Assembly (NCBI GenBank): GCA_021205695.1 | Contig: JAJPXB010000013.1 | Span: forward strand, 1-34,138 | From: Clostridiales bacterium | GTDB taxonomy: Bacteria; Bacillota; Clostridia; Oscillospirales; Oscillospiraceae | Direction: 5' to 3' | Length of the DNA stretch: 34,138 nucleotides | Shown: positions 15,289 to 25,980 of the stretch, piece after piece | How positions within the stretch are numbered: position 1 is the stretch's first letter | Layout: every line of letters starts with the position of its first letter | Made by a program: the position numbers and the translations under genes | The notes under the pieces: generated by a model | The model's database searches: none | Told to the model about the DNA's origin: nothing | What the model saw: the letters and a program-made list of their open reading frames with translations, nothing else

Positions 15289-16956
15289 ATGAAAAGACTG
15301 CTTGCCCTGCTCCTGACCCTGACCATGGCCCTGTCCCTGGCCGCCTGCGGCGCATCTGACGAGACGGTAACGGATACGGGTACGGACAGCGCCGGCTCCG
15401 CCGCAGAGACGGCGGAGGACACCACCGAAGAGACCGCCGAAGAAGAGACCACAGCCATTGCCCAGGTGGTCAATATCGGCTGCACCTCCGCCCTGGGGAC
15501 CCTGAATCCCCTGCTCATGGACGGAGACTGGGTGAACGTCTACGCCCAGAGCCTGGAGTTCCTGCCCCTGGTCAGCCTGAACGACGACCTGGAGTTTGAT
15601 TACATCCTGGCCGACGAGATCACCACCGAGGACAACCTGACCTATACCGTCCACATCCGGGAGGACGCCGCCTGGTCTGACGGGGAGCCCATCACTGCCG
15701 ACGACCTGGCCTTCACCATGACCCGCATCGCCAGCCCCCTGGTGATGAACTACGCCATGCAGTTCACCGCCATCGTGGGCACCGACGACGAGACCGGCTG
15801 GGTGGAAGAGGGGGCCGAGACGATCGACGGCCTGGAAATCGTGGACGAAAAGACGCTGAACATCACCTTTAAGTACGAGATCAACCTGACCAGCTTTCTC
15901 AACGGCTATGCCCAGTATATCCTGACCCTGCCCAAGCACGTCATTGAGACGATCCCGGAGAGCGAGCTGGCCACCTCGGACTGGTTTGATGCCCCCACTG
16001 TGGTCTCCGGCCCCTACAGGGTGACGAGCTACGACGCCAACAACTACATCTCCTATGTCGCCAACGAGAACTATTTCCTGGGCGCGCCGGAGATCACCTA
16101 CTGCAATATCCAGATCGTAGATGGCAGCCAGCTGCTCACCGGGCTCCAGTCCGGGGAGATCGATATCGTCCCGCCCCTGCTGGCCACTATCCCGGAGGAG
16201 GATTACGCCTCTGTCCAGAGCCTGGAGGGCGTCACCGCCACCTATGGCTCCGCCATCGCCACCGAGACCATCTTCATCAACACCGATTGCATTTCGGACG
16301 AGCGGGTGCGCCAGGCCATGCTCTGCGCCATCGACCGGGAGACCATCACCACCGGCCTGCTCACCGGCGGGGCGGAGCTGATGGACGGCTTCTGCGTCCC
16401 GGACGGGCCCTACTACTCCGGTCAGAAGGCGGTCAGCTATGACCCGAACCAGGCCCTGGAGCTGCTGATGCAGGCCGACTGGGATGGCAGCGAGAGCTAT
16501 ACCCTCTATATCAACTCCGGGGACAAGACCCTCATCAACGCCTGCACTCTGTGCCAGGCCTACTGGGCCGCCGTGGGCATCCAGGTCGACCTGGTCACGG
16601 TAGATCTGGAGACGCTGACCACCAACGCCGGTACCGACGATTACGACATGATCGCTGTCCAGTACACCTATCCGGCGGTAGACCCCAGCTGGGACATCGA
16701 CTGGGTTCTGTCCGCCTGGTGCCACCTGTATCCGGACGAGGTGCAGGCGGCGGTGCTGAGCATTCAGTCCACCGGCGACCTGACCGTTCAGCAGGAAAAC
16801 TACGCCCTCATCGACCAGTTCGCCCAGGAGCAGGTGCCTCTCATCTGCCTGTACGCCAACGGCCCTCTGGGTGCGGTGCGGGACACCCTCCAGAACGCCC
16901 AGGCCACCATGTACGGCTGCATCAACAACATCCACGAGTGGAGCTTCGCTGAATGA
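15289..16956 (+). CDS. ABC transporter substrate-binding lipoprotein, family 5 (peptide/nickel type)
   Basis: This is the extracellular binding protein of the five-gene importer that follows. The signal peptide KRLLALLLTLTMALSLAAC ends in a lipobox with lipidated Cys20. An acidic Ala/Glu/Thr linker to about residue 60 follows, then the SBP family 5 fold: DWVNVYAQSLEFLPLVSL, YTVHIREDAAWSDGEPITADDLAFT (the family signature), VVSGPYRV, FINTDCISDERVRQAMLCAIDRE, and DYDMIAVQYTYPAVDPSW. Length is 555 residues. Two adjacent ATG codons (15286, 15289) follow AAGGGGAG; I use the second for its spacing. The last 4 bases overlap the next gene (ATGA). Dipeptide, oligopeptide, nickel or another ligand cannot be chosen from sequence. 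Confidence 0.93.
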   Translation: MKRLLALLLTLTMALSLAACGASDETVTDTGTDSAGSAAETAEDTTEETAEEETTAIAQVVNIGCTSALGTLNPLLMDGDWVNVYAQSLEFLPLVSLNDDLEFDYILADEITTEDNLTYTVHIREDAAWSDGEPITADDLAFTMTRIASPLVMNYAMQFTAIVGTDDETGWVEEGAETIDGLEIVDEKTLNITFKYEINLTSFLNGYAQYILTLPKHVIETIPESELATSDWFDAPTVVSGPYRVTSYDANNYISYVANENYFLGAPEITYCNIQIVDGSQLLTGLQSGEIDIVPPLLATIPEEDYASVQSLEGVTATYGSAIATETIFINTDCISDERVRQAMLCAIDRETITTGLLTGGAELMDGFCVPDGPYYSGQKAVSYDPNQALELLMQADWDGSESYTLYINSGDKTLINACTLCQAYWAAVGIQVDLVTVDLETLTTNAGTDDYDMIAVQYTYPAVDPSWDIDWVLSAWCHLYPDEVQAAVLSIQSTGDLTVQQENYALIDQFAQEQVPLICLYANGPLGAVRDTLQNAQATMYGCINNIHEWSFAE

Positions 16957-17732
16957 GCCTGCTGGAGGTGTCCGACCTCCATCTCTCCTTCGGAGAGCAG
17001 GAGGTGCTCCACGGGCTGGATTTGAATGTGGAGCAGGGAGAGTTCCTGGCCCTGGTGGGAGAGTCCGGCTCCGGCAAGAGCGTCACCGCCCTGACGGTCA
17101 TGGGGCTGCTCCCGCCCAACGCCAGAGTCACGGCCGGCAGCGTCACATTTGACGGGACGGATTTGCTCTCCTGCACGCCCAGGGAGCTGGACCGGTTCCG
17201 GGGCGGGCAGATCGGCATGGTCTTTCAGGACGCACTCACCAGCCTGAACCCGGTGATGACCATCGGGGAGCAGCTCACCGAGGGGCCGCGCATCCACCTG
17301 GGCTACGACAAGAGACAGGCGGAGAGCCTGGCCCTGTCCCTGCTGGAGCGGGTGGGCCTTCCCGGGGGCAGGGAGCAGCTGAAGCGTCACCCCCACACCC
17401 TCTCCGGGGGCCAGCGGCAGCGGGTGTGTATCGCCATGGCCTTGGCCTGCAATCCCCGGCTGCTCATTGCGGACGAGCCCACCACCGCCCTGGACGTCAC
17501 CGTTCAGGCCCAGATCATGGAGCTGCTGGGCAGTCTTCAGCGGGAGAGCGGCATGGCGGTGCTGTTCATCACCCATGATATCGCCCTGGCTGCCCGCCAG
17601 GCCCACCGCATCGCCGTGGCCTGGGAGGGCCGTGTGGTGGAGACGGGGGACGCCGGGACGCTGCTGCACTGCCCGCAGCACCCCTATACCCGGCGCCTGG
17701 CGGCGGCTGCGGAGAAACTGAGGCTGAAATGA
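16953..17732 (+). CDS. Peptide/nickel ABC transporter ATP-binding protein (DppD/NikD type)
   Basis: This is the first of two ATPases that power the importer at the inner face of the membrane. Walker A GESGSGKS is at residues 36-43, then the Q-loop [19 protein letters not shown] signature [15 protein letters not shown], Walker [13 protein letters not shown] and the switch His in LFITHD. At 259 residues it is short, lacking the C-terminal extension of about 60 residues, often with cysteines, seen in DppD/OppD; the length is nearer NikD. The start overlaps the lipoprotein stop as ATGA, and the end overlaps the next gene the same way. Confidence 0.94.
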   Translation: MSLLEVSDLHLSFGEQEVLHGLDLNVEQGEFLALVGESGSGKSVTALTVMGLLPPNARVTAGSVTFDGTDLLSCTPRELDRFRGGQIGMVFQDALTSLNPVMTIGEQLTEGPRIHLGYDKRQAESLALSLLERVGLPGGREQLKRHPHTLSGGQRQRVCIAMALACNPRLLIADEPTTALDVTVQAQIMELLGSLQRESGMAVLFITHDIALAARQAHRIAVAWEGRVVETGDAGTLLHCPQHPYTRRLAAAAEKLRLK

Positions 17733-18499
17733 ACGAGGAACATCCCGTGGTCTGTCAGGCGGACCATGTGAGCAAATCCTACCGGCTCTCCGCCTTCCGG
17801 CGGGTAGAGGCGGTGAAGGACATATCCCTGACCATCCGAAAAGGGGAGACGCTGGGCCTGGTGGGAGAGTCCGGCTCCGGCAAGAGCACCCTGGGACGGC
17901 AGCTGGCCGCCCTGGAGCAGCCCACCTCCGGCTGCGTCCGCTTTGAGGGGCATGATCTCTCCGACCGGCGGCAGCTCCGGGCAGTGCGCACCCGGATACA
18001 GATGGTCTTTCAGGACACCTACGCCTCCCTGAATCCCCGAAAGACGGTGTTTCAGGCGATCTATGAGCCTATGGCCTACCATGGCCTGGCCGATCGAAAG
18101 AGCGGAAAACGGGAGGTGGCCCGCCTGCTGGAGTTGGCGGAGCTCCCTGAAAGCTATGCCGGACGCTATCCCCACGCCCTCTCCGGAGGGCAGCGGCAGC
18201 GGGTGTGCATCGCCTGTGCCCTGGCCCTGGACCCGGACTTTGTCGTCTGGGACGAGCCGGTCTCCGCCCTGGACGTGACGGTGGCGGCTCAGATTCTGGA
18301 GCTGATGGTTCGTCTCCAGCGGGAGCTGGGGCTGACCTCGGTGATGATCGGCCACGGCATCGGGGCGGTGGCCTACGTCAGCCAGCGCTTGGCCGTGATG
18401 AAGGACGGCGTGCTGGTAGAGACCGGCAGTCGGGAGCAGATCATCGACCACCCCAACCACCCTTACACCCAGTCGCTCATCCGGGCGGCGAGGTATTAA
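17729..18499 (+). CDS. Peptide/nickel ABC transporter ATP-binding protein (DppF/NikE type)
   Basis: Second ATPase of the importer, 256 residues. Walker A GESGSGKS is at 46-53, followed by [31 protein letters not shown] and, in Walker B, FVVWDEPVSALD; the residue before DEP is Trp rather than the usual Ala or Cys. The switch region reads MIGHGIGAV, where the usual His-Asp is His-Gly. The His is kept, so ATP hydrolysis is expected. It also lacks the long C-terminal DppF extension. It begins inside the stop codon of the previous ATPase and ends 4 bases before the permease gene. Confidence 0.93.
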   Translation: MNEEHPVVCQADHVSKSYRLSAFRRVEAVKDISLTIRKGETLGLVGESGSGKSTLGRQLAALEQPTSGCVRFEGHDLSDRRQLRAVRTRIQMVFQDTYASLNPRKTVFQAIYEPMAYHGLADRKSGKREVARLLELAELPESYAGRYPHALSGGQRQRVCIACALALDPDFVVWDEPVSALDVTVAAQILELMVRLQRELGLTSVMIGHGIGAVAYVSQRLAVMKDGVLVETGSREQIIDHPNHPYTQSLIRAARY

Positions 18500-18503
18500 C
18501 GCC

Positions 18504-19451
18504 ATGTGGAAATACATTCTCAAACGGATCGCCATTGCCATACCGGTGCTCATCGGCATCACCATCATCGACTACGGACTCATGTGCCTGGCAGGCAGTC
18601 CTCTGGATATGCTGGTGGGGCCGCGGGTGTCCGAGGGGGCGCTGGAGGCCCGGGCCGTGGCCTGGGGGCTGGACAAGCCCTTCTATGTGCAATATTTCGT
18701 CTGGCTCCAGCAGGTGCTCTCCGGCAATCTGGGCTACTCCACCTCTACTTACCAGGCGGTGAGCGACATGATCGCCAGTCACCTGGGGCCGACCCTGCTG
18801 CTGATGACCACCGCTCTGGTACTCAGCCTGGTCATCTCCCTGCCCCTGGGCATCTGGTCGGCCACCCACCCCTACACGAAGCGGGACTATGCCCTGGTTT
18901 CCCTGAGCTTCGTGGGTACCGGCATCCCCAGCTTTTTCCTGGCCCTGGTACTGATCTGGCTGTTCACCATTCAGCTGGGATGGCTCCCCTCCAGCGGCAT
19001 GACAACGCTGGGGACGGGAGGCGACGTGCTGGACGTGCTGCGGCATATGATCATGCCGGTGACGGTGCTGACGGTCTATTATACCGGGGTGAATCTGCGG
19101 TATTTTCGCTCCTCCATGCTGGAGATCAGCCAGCAGGACTATCTCCGCACCGCCCGGGCCAAGGGCATCGGAGAGCGCCGGGTGGTGTGGAACCACGGCC
19201 TGCGCAACACCCTCCTCACCGTCATCACGGTGGTGGGGACGGAGGTACCCATGCTCTTTGGGGGCAGCGTTATTGTGGAGCAGGTATTCTCCTGGCCGGG
19301 GCTGGGACTCATGACCATGAGCGCCATCACCAGCCGGGACTACCCGGTCATCATGGGGGTCTGCCTGATGACGGCGGTGGTGGTGGTACTGGTGAACCTG
19401 GTCACTGACATCCTCTATGCCCTGGCGGACCCGACGGTGGAGCTGAGATGA
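18504..19451 (+). CDS. Peptide/nickel ABC transporter permease (DppB/NikB type)
   Basis: First of two membrane-channel subunits, 315 residues with about six membrane segments. The N terminus WKYILKRIAIAIPVLIGIT is typical of DppB/NikB. The ATPase-docking EAA-type loop is the stretch from EISQQDYLRTARAKGIGERR to the following LRNTLLTVIT. SVIVEQVFSWPGLG follows, also typical. The ribosome site is weak, and translation is probably coupled to the ATPase gene 4 bases before. It ends overlapping the next permease (ATGA). Confidence 0.95.
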   Translation: MWKYILKRIAIAIPVLIGITIIDYGLMCLAGSPLDMLVGPRVSEGALEARAVAWGLDKPFYVQYFVWLQQVLSGNLGYSTSTYQAVSDMIASHLGPTLLLMTTALVLSLVISLPLGIWSATHPYTKRDYALVSLSFVGTGIPSFFLALVLIWLFTIQLGWLPSSGMTTLGTGGDVLDVLRHMIMPVTVLTVYYTGVNLRYFRSSMLEISQQDYLRTARAKGIGERRVVWNHGLRNTLLTVITVVGTEVPMLFGGSVIVEQVFSWPGLGLMTMSAITSRDYPVIMGVCLMTAVVVVLVNLVTDILYALADPTVELR

Positions 19452-20284
19452 GAGAGAACGGTATGCTTCGGCGCTTTCTGCGCCATAAGCTGGGAATGGT
19501 CAGCCTGATTGTAGTGCTGGTCATCGCCCTGGCGGCCATCCTGGCCCCGGTGATCGCACCCTACGACCCCACGGCCATCAACCCGGAATTCAATGCGTCG
19601 CCCAGTGCGGAGCACTGGCTGGGCACCGACCAGATCGGCCGGGACGTGCTCTCCCGGCTGCTCTATGCCACGAGAACGTCTCTGCTGGTGGGGGTGCTGG
19701 CGGCGGGGCTGTCCACCGCCATCGGAGTGGTGCTGGGACTGATCTCCGGCTACTTCGGCGGGGCGGCGGATATGATCATCATGCGCATCACCGACATGGT
19801 GATGAGCTTTCCCTATATCCTGCTGGTGCTGGTGGCGGCGGCCATCTTTCAGCCGGGGCTGTGGAACATCATCCTCATCCTGGGCTTCGTGGACTGGCCC
19901 AGCGCGGCCCGGCTGGTGCGGGGCAACGTCCTCTCTCTCCGGGAGAGCGGCTTCGTGAAAAGCAGCCAGGCGGCGGGCATGCCCGGGTGGTACATCCTGT
20001 TTTCAGAGATACTGCCCAACACGGCGGCGCCGGTGCTGGTCTACTTCACGTCGGTAGTGGCCCTGTCCATGCTGGACGAGGCGGCGCTGAGCTTTCTGGG
20101 CATGGGCGTCCAGCCCCCGGACGCCAGCCTGGGAAATATGCTGGGAGACGCCCAGTCCCTGACCATCCTGACCAGCCAGCCCTGGCTGTGGCTGCCTCCG
20201 GGTATCGTGGTGGTGGTGCTGGTGGTGTGTATCAGCTTCATCGGAGACGCCCTGCGGGATGCTCTGGACCCGACGGGGAAATAG
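19448..20284 (+). CDS. Peptide/nickel ABC transporter permease (DppC/NikC type)
   Basis: Second channel subunit, 278 residues. The N-terminal membrane segment LGMVSLIVVLVIALAAILAPVIAP, then HWLGTDQIGRDVLSRLLYATRTSLLVG and the docking loop SGFVKSSQAAGMPGWYILFSEILPNTAAP, mark it as DppC/NikC. LSFLGMGVQPPDASLGNML is the family C-terminal block. It overlaps the preceding permease by 4 bases. The operon order is binding protein, two ATPases, two permeases; in many dpp operons the permeases precede the ATPases. Confidence 0.95.
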   Translation: MRENGMLRRFLRHKLGMVSLIVVLVIALAAILAPVIAPYDPTAINPEFNASPSAEHWLGTDQIGRDVLSRLLYATRTSLLVGVLAAGLSTAIGVVLGLISGYFGGAADMIIMRITDMVMSFPYILLVLVAAAIFQPGLWNIILILGFVDWPSAARLVRGNVLSLRESGFVKSSQAAGMPGWYILFSEILPNTAAPVLVYFTSVVALSMLDEAALSFLGMGVQPPDASLGNMLGDAQSLTILTSQPWLWLPPGIVVVVLVVCISFIGDALRDALDPTGK

Positions 20285-20353
20285 GGGCATGACGCCCCTC
20301 ATCGGCAATCAACTTCTGAAAGAGATAAAAACTGATAAACGAGGTGCAAGGCA

Positions 20354-21439
20354 ATGAGCAACTACAAAATCGCCCTCATCCGGGGCGACGGTATCGGCCC
20401 GGAGGTCGTAAACGAGGCAGTCCGGGTGATGGAACAGGTGGGGGCCAGGTTTGGCCACTGCTTTACCTATGAGGACGTGCTGATGGGCGGCTGCGCTACC
20501 GACGCGGTGGGGAAGAGCTACCCAGACGGCACCGCCCAGCGGTGCAGGGCCTGCGACGCCGTCCTGCTGGGCGCCGTGGGCGGCCCCAAGTGGGGCAGCG
20601 ACCGCCCCGCCCAGGAGCGGCCGGAGACCGCCCTGCTGGCCATTCGGAAGGATCTGGGGCTGTACGCCAACCTCCGCCCCGCTGTTTTGCGGCCTGCGCT
20701 GGCGGAGGCCAGCCCCCTGAAGCGGGAGACCGCCCAGGCGGGCATCGACCTGATGATGGTGCGGGAGCTGACTGGGGGCATTTACTTCGGCAGACGTGAC
20801 CGCTACCAGACGGAGGACCGTGGGACAGAGGCCACCGACCTGATGGCCTACTCCGAGCTGGAGATCGAGCGCATCGGCCGCCGGGCCTTTGAGCTGGCTA
20901 TGCTCCGCCGGAAAAAGGTCACCAGTGTGGACAAGGCCAACGTCCTGGAGACCAGCCGCCTGTGGCGCTCTGTCATGCACCGGCTTTCGGCGGAGTACCC
21001 GGAGGTGACCTACGAGGATATGCTGGTGGACAACTGCGCCATGCAGATTGTCCGCAACCCCGGCCAGTTCGACGTGGTGGTCACGGAGAATATGTTCGGA
21101 GACATCCTCTCCGACGAGGCGTCCATGGTCACCGGCTCCATCGGCCTGCTGCCCTCCGCCTCCATCGGGGACACCGCCCCCGGCCTGTATGAGCCCATCC
21201 ACGGCTCCGCCCCGGACATCGCAGGCCAGGATAAGGCTGACCCCATCGCCACCATCCTGTCTGTAGCCATGATGTTCCGCTACTCCTTCCAGCTTCCCCG
21301 GGAGGCGGACGCCGTGGAGACGGCGGTGGACGCCGTCCTGGCCCAGGGCTGGCACACTGCCGATATCGCCGGAGATCCGGATAAGCTGGTGGGGACGAAG
21401 GAGATGGGACGGCTGATTTGCGCGGCTATCGCCGGATAA
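20354..21439 (+). CDS. leuB: 3-isopropylmalate dehydrogenase
   Basis: LeuB oxidatively decarboxylates 3-isopropylmalate with NAD+ in leucine synthesis. The 361-residue length is normal. Motifs are IRGDGIGPEVV, LLGAVGGPKWG, the substrate-binding RPETALLAIRKDLGLYANLRP, MVRELTGGIYFG, and the metal-site block NMFGDILSDEASMVTGSIGLLPSAS, followed by LYEPIHGSAPDIAGQDKADP. A GAGGTG ribosome site precedes ATG 20354. leuA, leuC and leuD are absent from the window, so the leucine pathway genes are split. No clear promoter lies between the transporter operon and leuB, so it could be read from upstream. Confidence 0.95.
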   Translation: MSNYKIALIRGDGIGPEVVNEAVRVMEQVGARFGHCFTYEDVLMGGCATDAVGKSYPDGTAQRCRACDAVLLGAVGGPKWGSDRPAQERPETALLAIRKDLGLYANLRPAVLRPALAEASPLKRETAQAGIDLMMVRELTGGIYFGRRDRYQTEDRGTEATDLMAYSELEIERIGRRAFELAMLRRKKVTSVDKANVLETSRLWRSVMHRLSAEYPEVTYEDMLVDNCAMQIVRNPGQFDVVVTENMFGDILSDEASMVTGSIGLLPSASIGDTAPGLYEPIHGSAPDIAGQDKADPIATILSVAMMFRYSFQLPREADAVETAVDAVLAQGWHTADIAGDPDKLVGTKEMGRLICAAIAG

Positions 21440-21448
21440 GGAGCGGCG

Positions 21449-21480
21449 CGAAAGCGGCATGAGGGTTGCTTTCGGCGATT
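21449..21480 (+). terminator. Possible weak terminator after leuB
   Basis: CGAAAGC (21449-21455) pairs with GCTTTCG (21468-21474) around a 12-base loop, with GCGATTTTG following. The short stem and long loop make it weak. Confidence 0.4.
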
Positions 21481-21551
21481 TTGCCGGAACGCTCCTGCCT
21501 GCCGCATGCCTTCCGGGAGTCAGCGCCCGCTTTTCCCACAAATGCCCCGTT

Positions 21552-21585
21552 GGGAGTTTTCAACTCCCTCCTGCCGTGCTATAAT
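21552..21585 (+). promoter_or_regulatory. purB promoter with an overlapping palindromic operator candidate
   Basis: TTTTCA (21557-21562), a 17-base spacer and a perfect TATAAT (21580-21585) with extended TGC before it. The palindrome GGGAGTTTTCAACTCCC (21552-21568, 7-base arms, 3-base centre) covers the -35 element. It does not match the PurR box known to me. Confidence 0.75.
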
Positions 21586-21621
21586 CGAACCAGCAAAATT
21601 GAAAAAGCGAGGTCGAGCGCA

Positions 21622-23055
21622 ATGAACGACAGATACGAAAGCCCTCTCTCCAGCCGGTATGCCAGCGACGAGATGCAGTATATCTTTTCGCCCATCAAAA
21701 AGTTCACCACCTGGCGGCGTCTGTGGATTGCCCTGGCCAGGGGGGAGATGGAGCTGGGCCTGCCCATCACCCAGGAGCAGATCGACGAGATGGAGGCCAA
21801 CGTGATGAATGTGGACTTCGAGGCGGCGGCACGGTATGAGAAGGAGCTGCGCCACGACGTCATGGCCCACATCCATGCCTGGGGAGACCAGTGCCCCAAG
21901 GCCAGGCCCATCATTCATCTGGGAGCCACCAGCTGCTATGTGGGAGACAATACCGACATCATCCTCATGAAAGAGGGGCTGGAGCTGATCCGGGACGAGC
22001 TGGTGCGGGTCATCGACAATCTGGCCCGGTTCGCCGATCAGTACAAGGCCACCCCCACTCTGGGCTTTACCCATTTCCAGGCGGCCCAGCTCACCACCGT
22101 GGGCAAGCGGGCCAGCCTGTGGACGAACGAGTTCCTCATGGATCTGCATGAGGTGGAGTACCGGCTCACCACTCTGAAGCTGCTGGGCAGCAAGGGCACC
22201 ACCGGCACCCAGGCCAGCTTTATGGAGCTGTTTGACGGCGACCAGGAGAAGATCAAGGCCCTGGAGGAGAAAATCGCCGCTGAGATGGGCTTTGACGGGG
22301 TGGTGCCCGTGTCCGGCCAGACCTACAGCCGCAAGACGGACTCCTATGTGCTCAACACGCTGTCGGGCATTGCCCAGTCGGCCAGCAAGTTCGCCACCGA
22401 CCTGCGGCTGCTCAGCCATCTGAAGGAGATCGAAGAGCCCTACGAGGCCCACCAGATCGGCTCCTCCGCCATGCCCTATAAGCGCAATCCCATGCGCTCT
22501 GAGCGTATCTGCGCTCTGAGCCGGTACGTCATCAGCGACACGGTCAACCCGGCTGTCACCGCGTCTACCCAGTGGTTTGAGCGGACACTGGACGACTCCG
22601 CAAACAAGCGCATCTCCGTGCCCGAGGCGTTCCTGGCCACCGACGCCATCCTCCGCATCTGCCAGAACGTGACCTCAGGACTCATCGTCCACGAGAAGGT
22701 CATCGAAAAGCACATCCAGGAGGAGCTGCCCTTTATGGCCAGCGAGAACATCCTGATGGACGCCGTGCTCCGGGGCGGCGATCGTCAGGAGCTGCACGAG
22801 CACATCCGTGTCCACTCCCTGGAGGCGGGCCGGAACGTGAAGGAGCTGGGGCTGGAGAACAACCTTATCGATCTGATCGCCGCAGATCCCCTCTTTGGCA
22901 TGACCCGGGAGGAGCTGACCGCCCATCTGGAGCCCAGCCGCTACATCGGCCGCTGCCCGGATCAGGTGACGGAGTTCCTGGAAAACGATGTCCGGCCGGT
23001 GCTGGAGCAGTACGCCTCCGCCCTGGACGGACGGAAGGTGGAGCTGTCCGTGTGA
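21622..23055 (+). CDS. purB: Adenylosuccinate lyase (long form)
   Basis: PurB cleaves fumarate from SAICAR and from adenylosuccinate in purine and AMP synthesis. This 477-residue protein is longer than the B. subtilis enzyme (about 430) and closer in length and layout to the eukaryote-like form. The fumarase-superfamily signature SSAMPYKRNPMRSER is clear. HLGATSCYVGDNTD and TLGFTHFQAAQLTTVGKR carry the catalytic His and substrate sites, and RRLWIALARGEMELGLP is near the N terminus. ATG 21622 follows GAGGT (21609-21613) by 8 bases. The frame is open back to 21466 but that part contains the promoter. It lies 24 bases before the next gene. Confidence 0.96.
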   Translation: MNDRYESPLSSRYASDEMQYIFSPIKKFTTWRRLWIALARGEMELGLPITQEQIDEMEANVMNVDFEAAARYEKELRHDVMAHIHAWGDQCPKARPIIHLGATSCYVGDNTDIILMKEGLELIRDELVRVIDNLARFADQYKATPTLGFTHFQAAQLTTVGKRASLWTNEFLMDLHEVEYRLTTLKLLGSKGTTGTQASFMELFDGDQEKIKALEEKIAAEMGFDGVVPVSGQTYSRKTDSYVLNTLSGIAQSASKFATDLRLLSHLKEIEEPYEAHQIGSSAMPYKRNPMRSERICALSRYVISDTVNPAVTASTQWFERTLDDSANKRISVPEAFLATDAILRICQNVTSGLIVHEKVIEKHIQEELPFMASENILMDAVLRGGDRQELHEHIRVHSLEAGRNVKELGLENNLIDLIAADPLFGMTREELTAHLEPSRYIGRCPDQVTEFLENDVRPVLEQYASALDGRKVELSV

Positions 23056-23079
23056 CGGGACGTCCGGGAGGAGGGCACA

Positions 23080-24369
23080 ATGCTGCATAAAAAAGACATC
23101 AGCAAATACCTGGGGGCGGCACTCGCCGTCCTGGGGGTGGTGGTGGCCAGCGGCATCCTCATCTTCTGCTTTGTCAATTTCGACGCCATCAAGGCGGGGG
23201 CGGCCCAGCTGCTGGATATCCTGATGCCCTTTATCGTGGGCATGGTCATCGCCTATCTGCTCTCGCCGATCTACAACGCCCTGGTGCGCAATCTGGAGCC
23301 GTGGCTGAGGACCGCCTGCCGGATGAAGCAGCCCCGGGGACTGGCCCGGGGACTGGCGCTGTTCCTGTCTGTCCTGCTGGTGCTGGCGCTGGTCTTTGGG
23401 CTGATCGCCATGATTATTCCGCAGGTCTTTGCCAGCGTGGCCAACCTGGGGACGAGCCTTCCCAGCTACCTGGAGCAGACCGGCGCATGGCTGGACGAGG
23501 CGCTGGATCACCTTGGCCTGGACATCAGCGTCCAGGATTACTTCAACGACATGGGGAGCCAGTTCTCCACCTGGCTGACGGAAACCCTGCTCCCCGGCCT
23601 TCAGAGCCTGGCGGAGCAGCTGGGGGCGGACTCCCTGGTGGACGGCCTGTTCAGCGGGGTAGTCACTGTGGTGAACGCGGTGACAAACTTTGCCCTGGGG
23701 CTCATCGTCTCCGTCTACCTGCTGGCGGACAAGGAGCGGATGCTGGCCCTCGCCAAAAAGCTGCTCTACGCCCTCGCAGGGCCGGAGCGGGGCAACCGGG
23801 TGCTGGAGGAGCTGCGCAAGACCAACCGGATCTTCGGCGGCTTCATCACCGGAAAGCTGGTGGACTCCCTCATCATGGGCATCCTCTGCTTTATCGGCTC
23901 CAGCCTGCTCCAGCTGCCCTACGCCCTGCTGGTCAGCGTGGTGGTGGGGATCACCAATATCATCCCCTTCTTTGGCCCCTTCCTGGGAGCCATCCCCTGC
24001 GCTGTGCTCATCCTGCTCACCGACCCCATCAAGTGCGTCTATTTTGTCATCTTCATCCTGGCGCTGCAGCAGTTTGACGGCAATATCCTGGGGCCGAGGA
24101 TCCTGGGCAACACCACCGGAGTCAGCCCCTTTGGCGTGCTGTTCTCCATCATCTTCTTCGGCGGCGTGTTCGGCTTTGTGGGCATGATCATCGGCGTGCC
24201 CCTGTTCGCCATCATCTCCTCCCTGGTGGGAGAGCAGGTGGACAAATGGCTGAAAAAGAAGAACATGAGCCAAAAGCTGGGAGACTACGCCAACCTGGAC
24301 TACGTGAAGGAGGACGCCGGGCAGACGTCGGAGAACTATATCAAGCGGCAGGACCCGACCAGAAAATGA
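23080..24369 (+). CDS. AI-2E/PerM family transporter
   Basis: This 429-residue AI-2E (PerM) superfamily protein has about eight hydrophobic spans. The C-terminal family core is clear: GITNIIPFFGPFLGAIPCA, QQFDGNILGPRILGNTTGVSPF and GGVFGFVGMIIGVPLFAII. A periplasmic-side stretch of about 90 residues (SYLEQTGAWLDEALDHLG and following) separates the N-terminal helices from it. Members have been linked to autoinducer export or sodium/proton exchange, and the substrate here is unknown. GGAGGAGG precedes ATG 23080. It is 24 bases after purB, so they are probably co-transcribed, though no functional link is evident. No terminator is visible after it. Confidence 0.92.
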   Translation: MLHKKDISKYLGAALAVLGVVVASGILIFCFVNFDAIKAGAAQLLDILMPFIVGMVIAYLLSPIYNALVRNLEPWLRTACRMKQPRGLARGLALFLSVLLVLALVFGLIAMIIPQVFASVANLGTSLPSYLEQTGAWLDEALDHLGLDISVQDYFNDMGSQFSTWLTETLLPGLQSLAEQLGADSLVDGLFSGVVTVVNAVTNFALGLIVSVYLLADKERMLALAKKLLYALAGPERGNRVLEELRKTNRIFGGFITGKLVDSLIMGILCFIGSSLLQLPYALLVSVVVGITNIIPFFGPFLGAIPCAVLILLTDPIKCVYFVIFILALQQFDGNILGPRILGNTTGVSPFGVLFSIIFFGGVFGFVGMIIGVPLFAIISSLVGEQVDKWLKKKNMSQKLGDYANLDYVKEDAGQTSENYIKRQDPTRK

Positions 24370-24453
24370 GGAAAAGCGGATACGCCCATCACCGGCGAAC
24401 CTGTAAAACGCCCCTAAAACCTTCTGCAGCTTTGATTTCGGCAGCCCGAAGCC

Positions 24454-24482
24454 TTGACATCCACGGCGGGCTGTGGTATAGT
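24454..24482 (+). promoter_or_regulatory. Strong enolase promoter
   Basis: A perfect TTGACA (24454-24459), a 17-base spacer and TATAGT (24477-24482, 5 of 6). The strength fits a highly expressed glycolytic gene. The leader is about 90 bases. Confidence 0.93.
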
Positions 24483-24495
24483 TGCATTGTGGCTT

Positions 24496-25873
<1,378 letters not shown>

Positions 25874-25901
25874 GCCTGTAACCCCCTGATTTGACTCCCT
25901 G

Positions 25902-25936
25902 CCCCCGGCGGAACGGTTGTCCCGCCGGGGGATTTT
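25902..25936 (+). terminator. Enolase terminator
   Basis: CCCCCGGCGG (25902-25911) pairs perfectly with CCGCCGGGGG (25922-25931) around a 10-base loop, followed by ATTTT and a further T run near 25942. Confidence 0.92.
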
Positions 25937-25980
25937 CGCGCTTTTTCGCAAGTTTTGACGGAAATCATGCGATTCCGCTC

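Noticed and set aside
20283-20299. Hairpin GGGGC-ATGAC-GCCCC after the last permease gene
   Set aside because: A 6-pair stem with no T run; too weak to call a terminator for the transporter operon.
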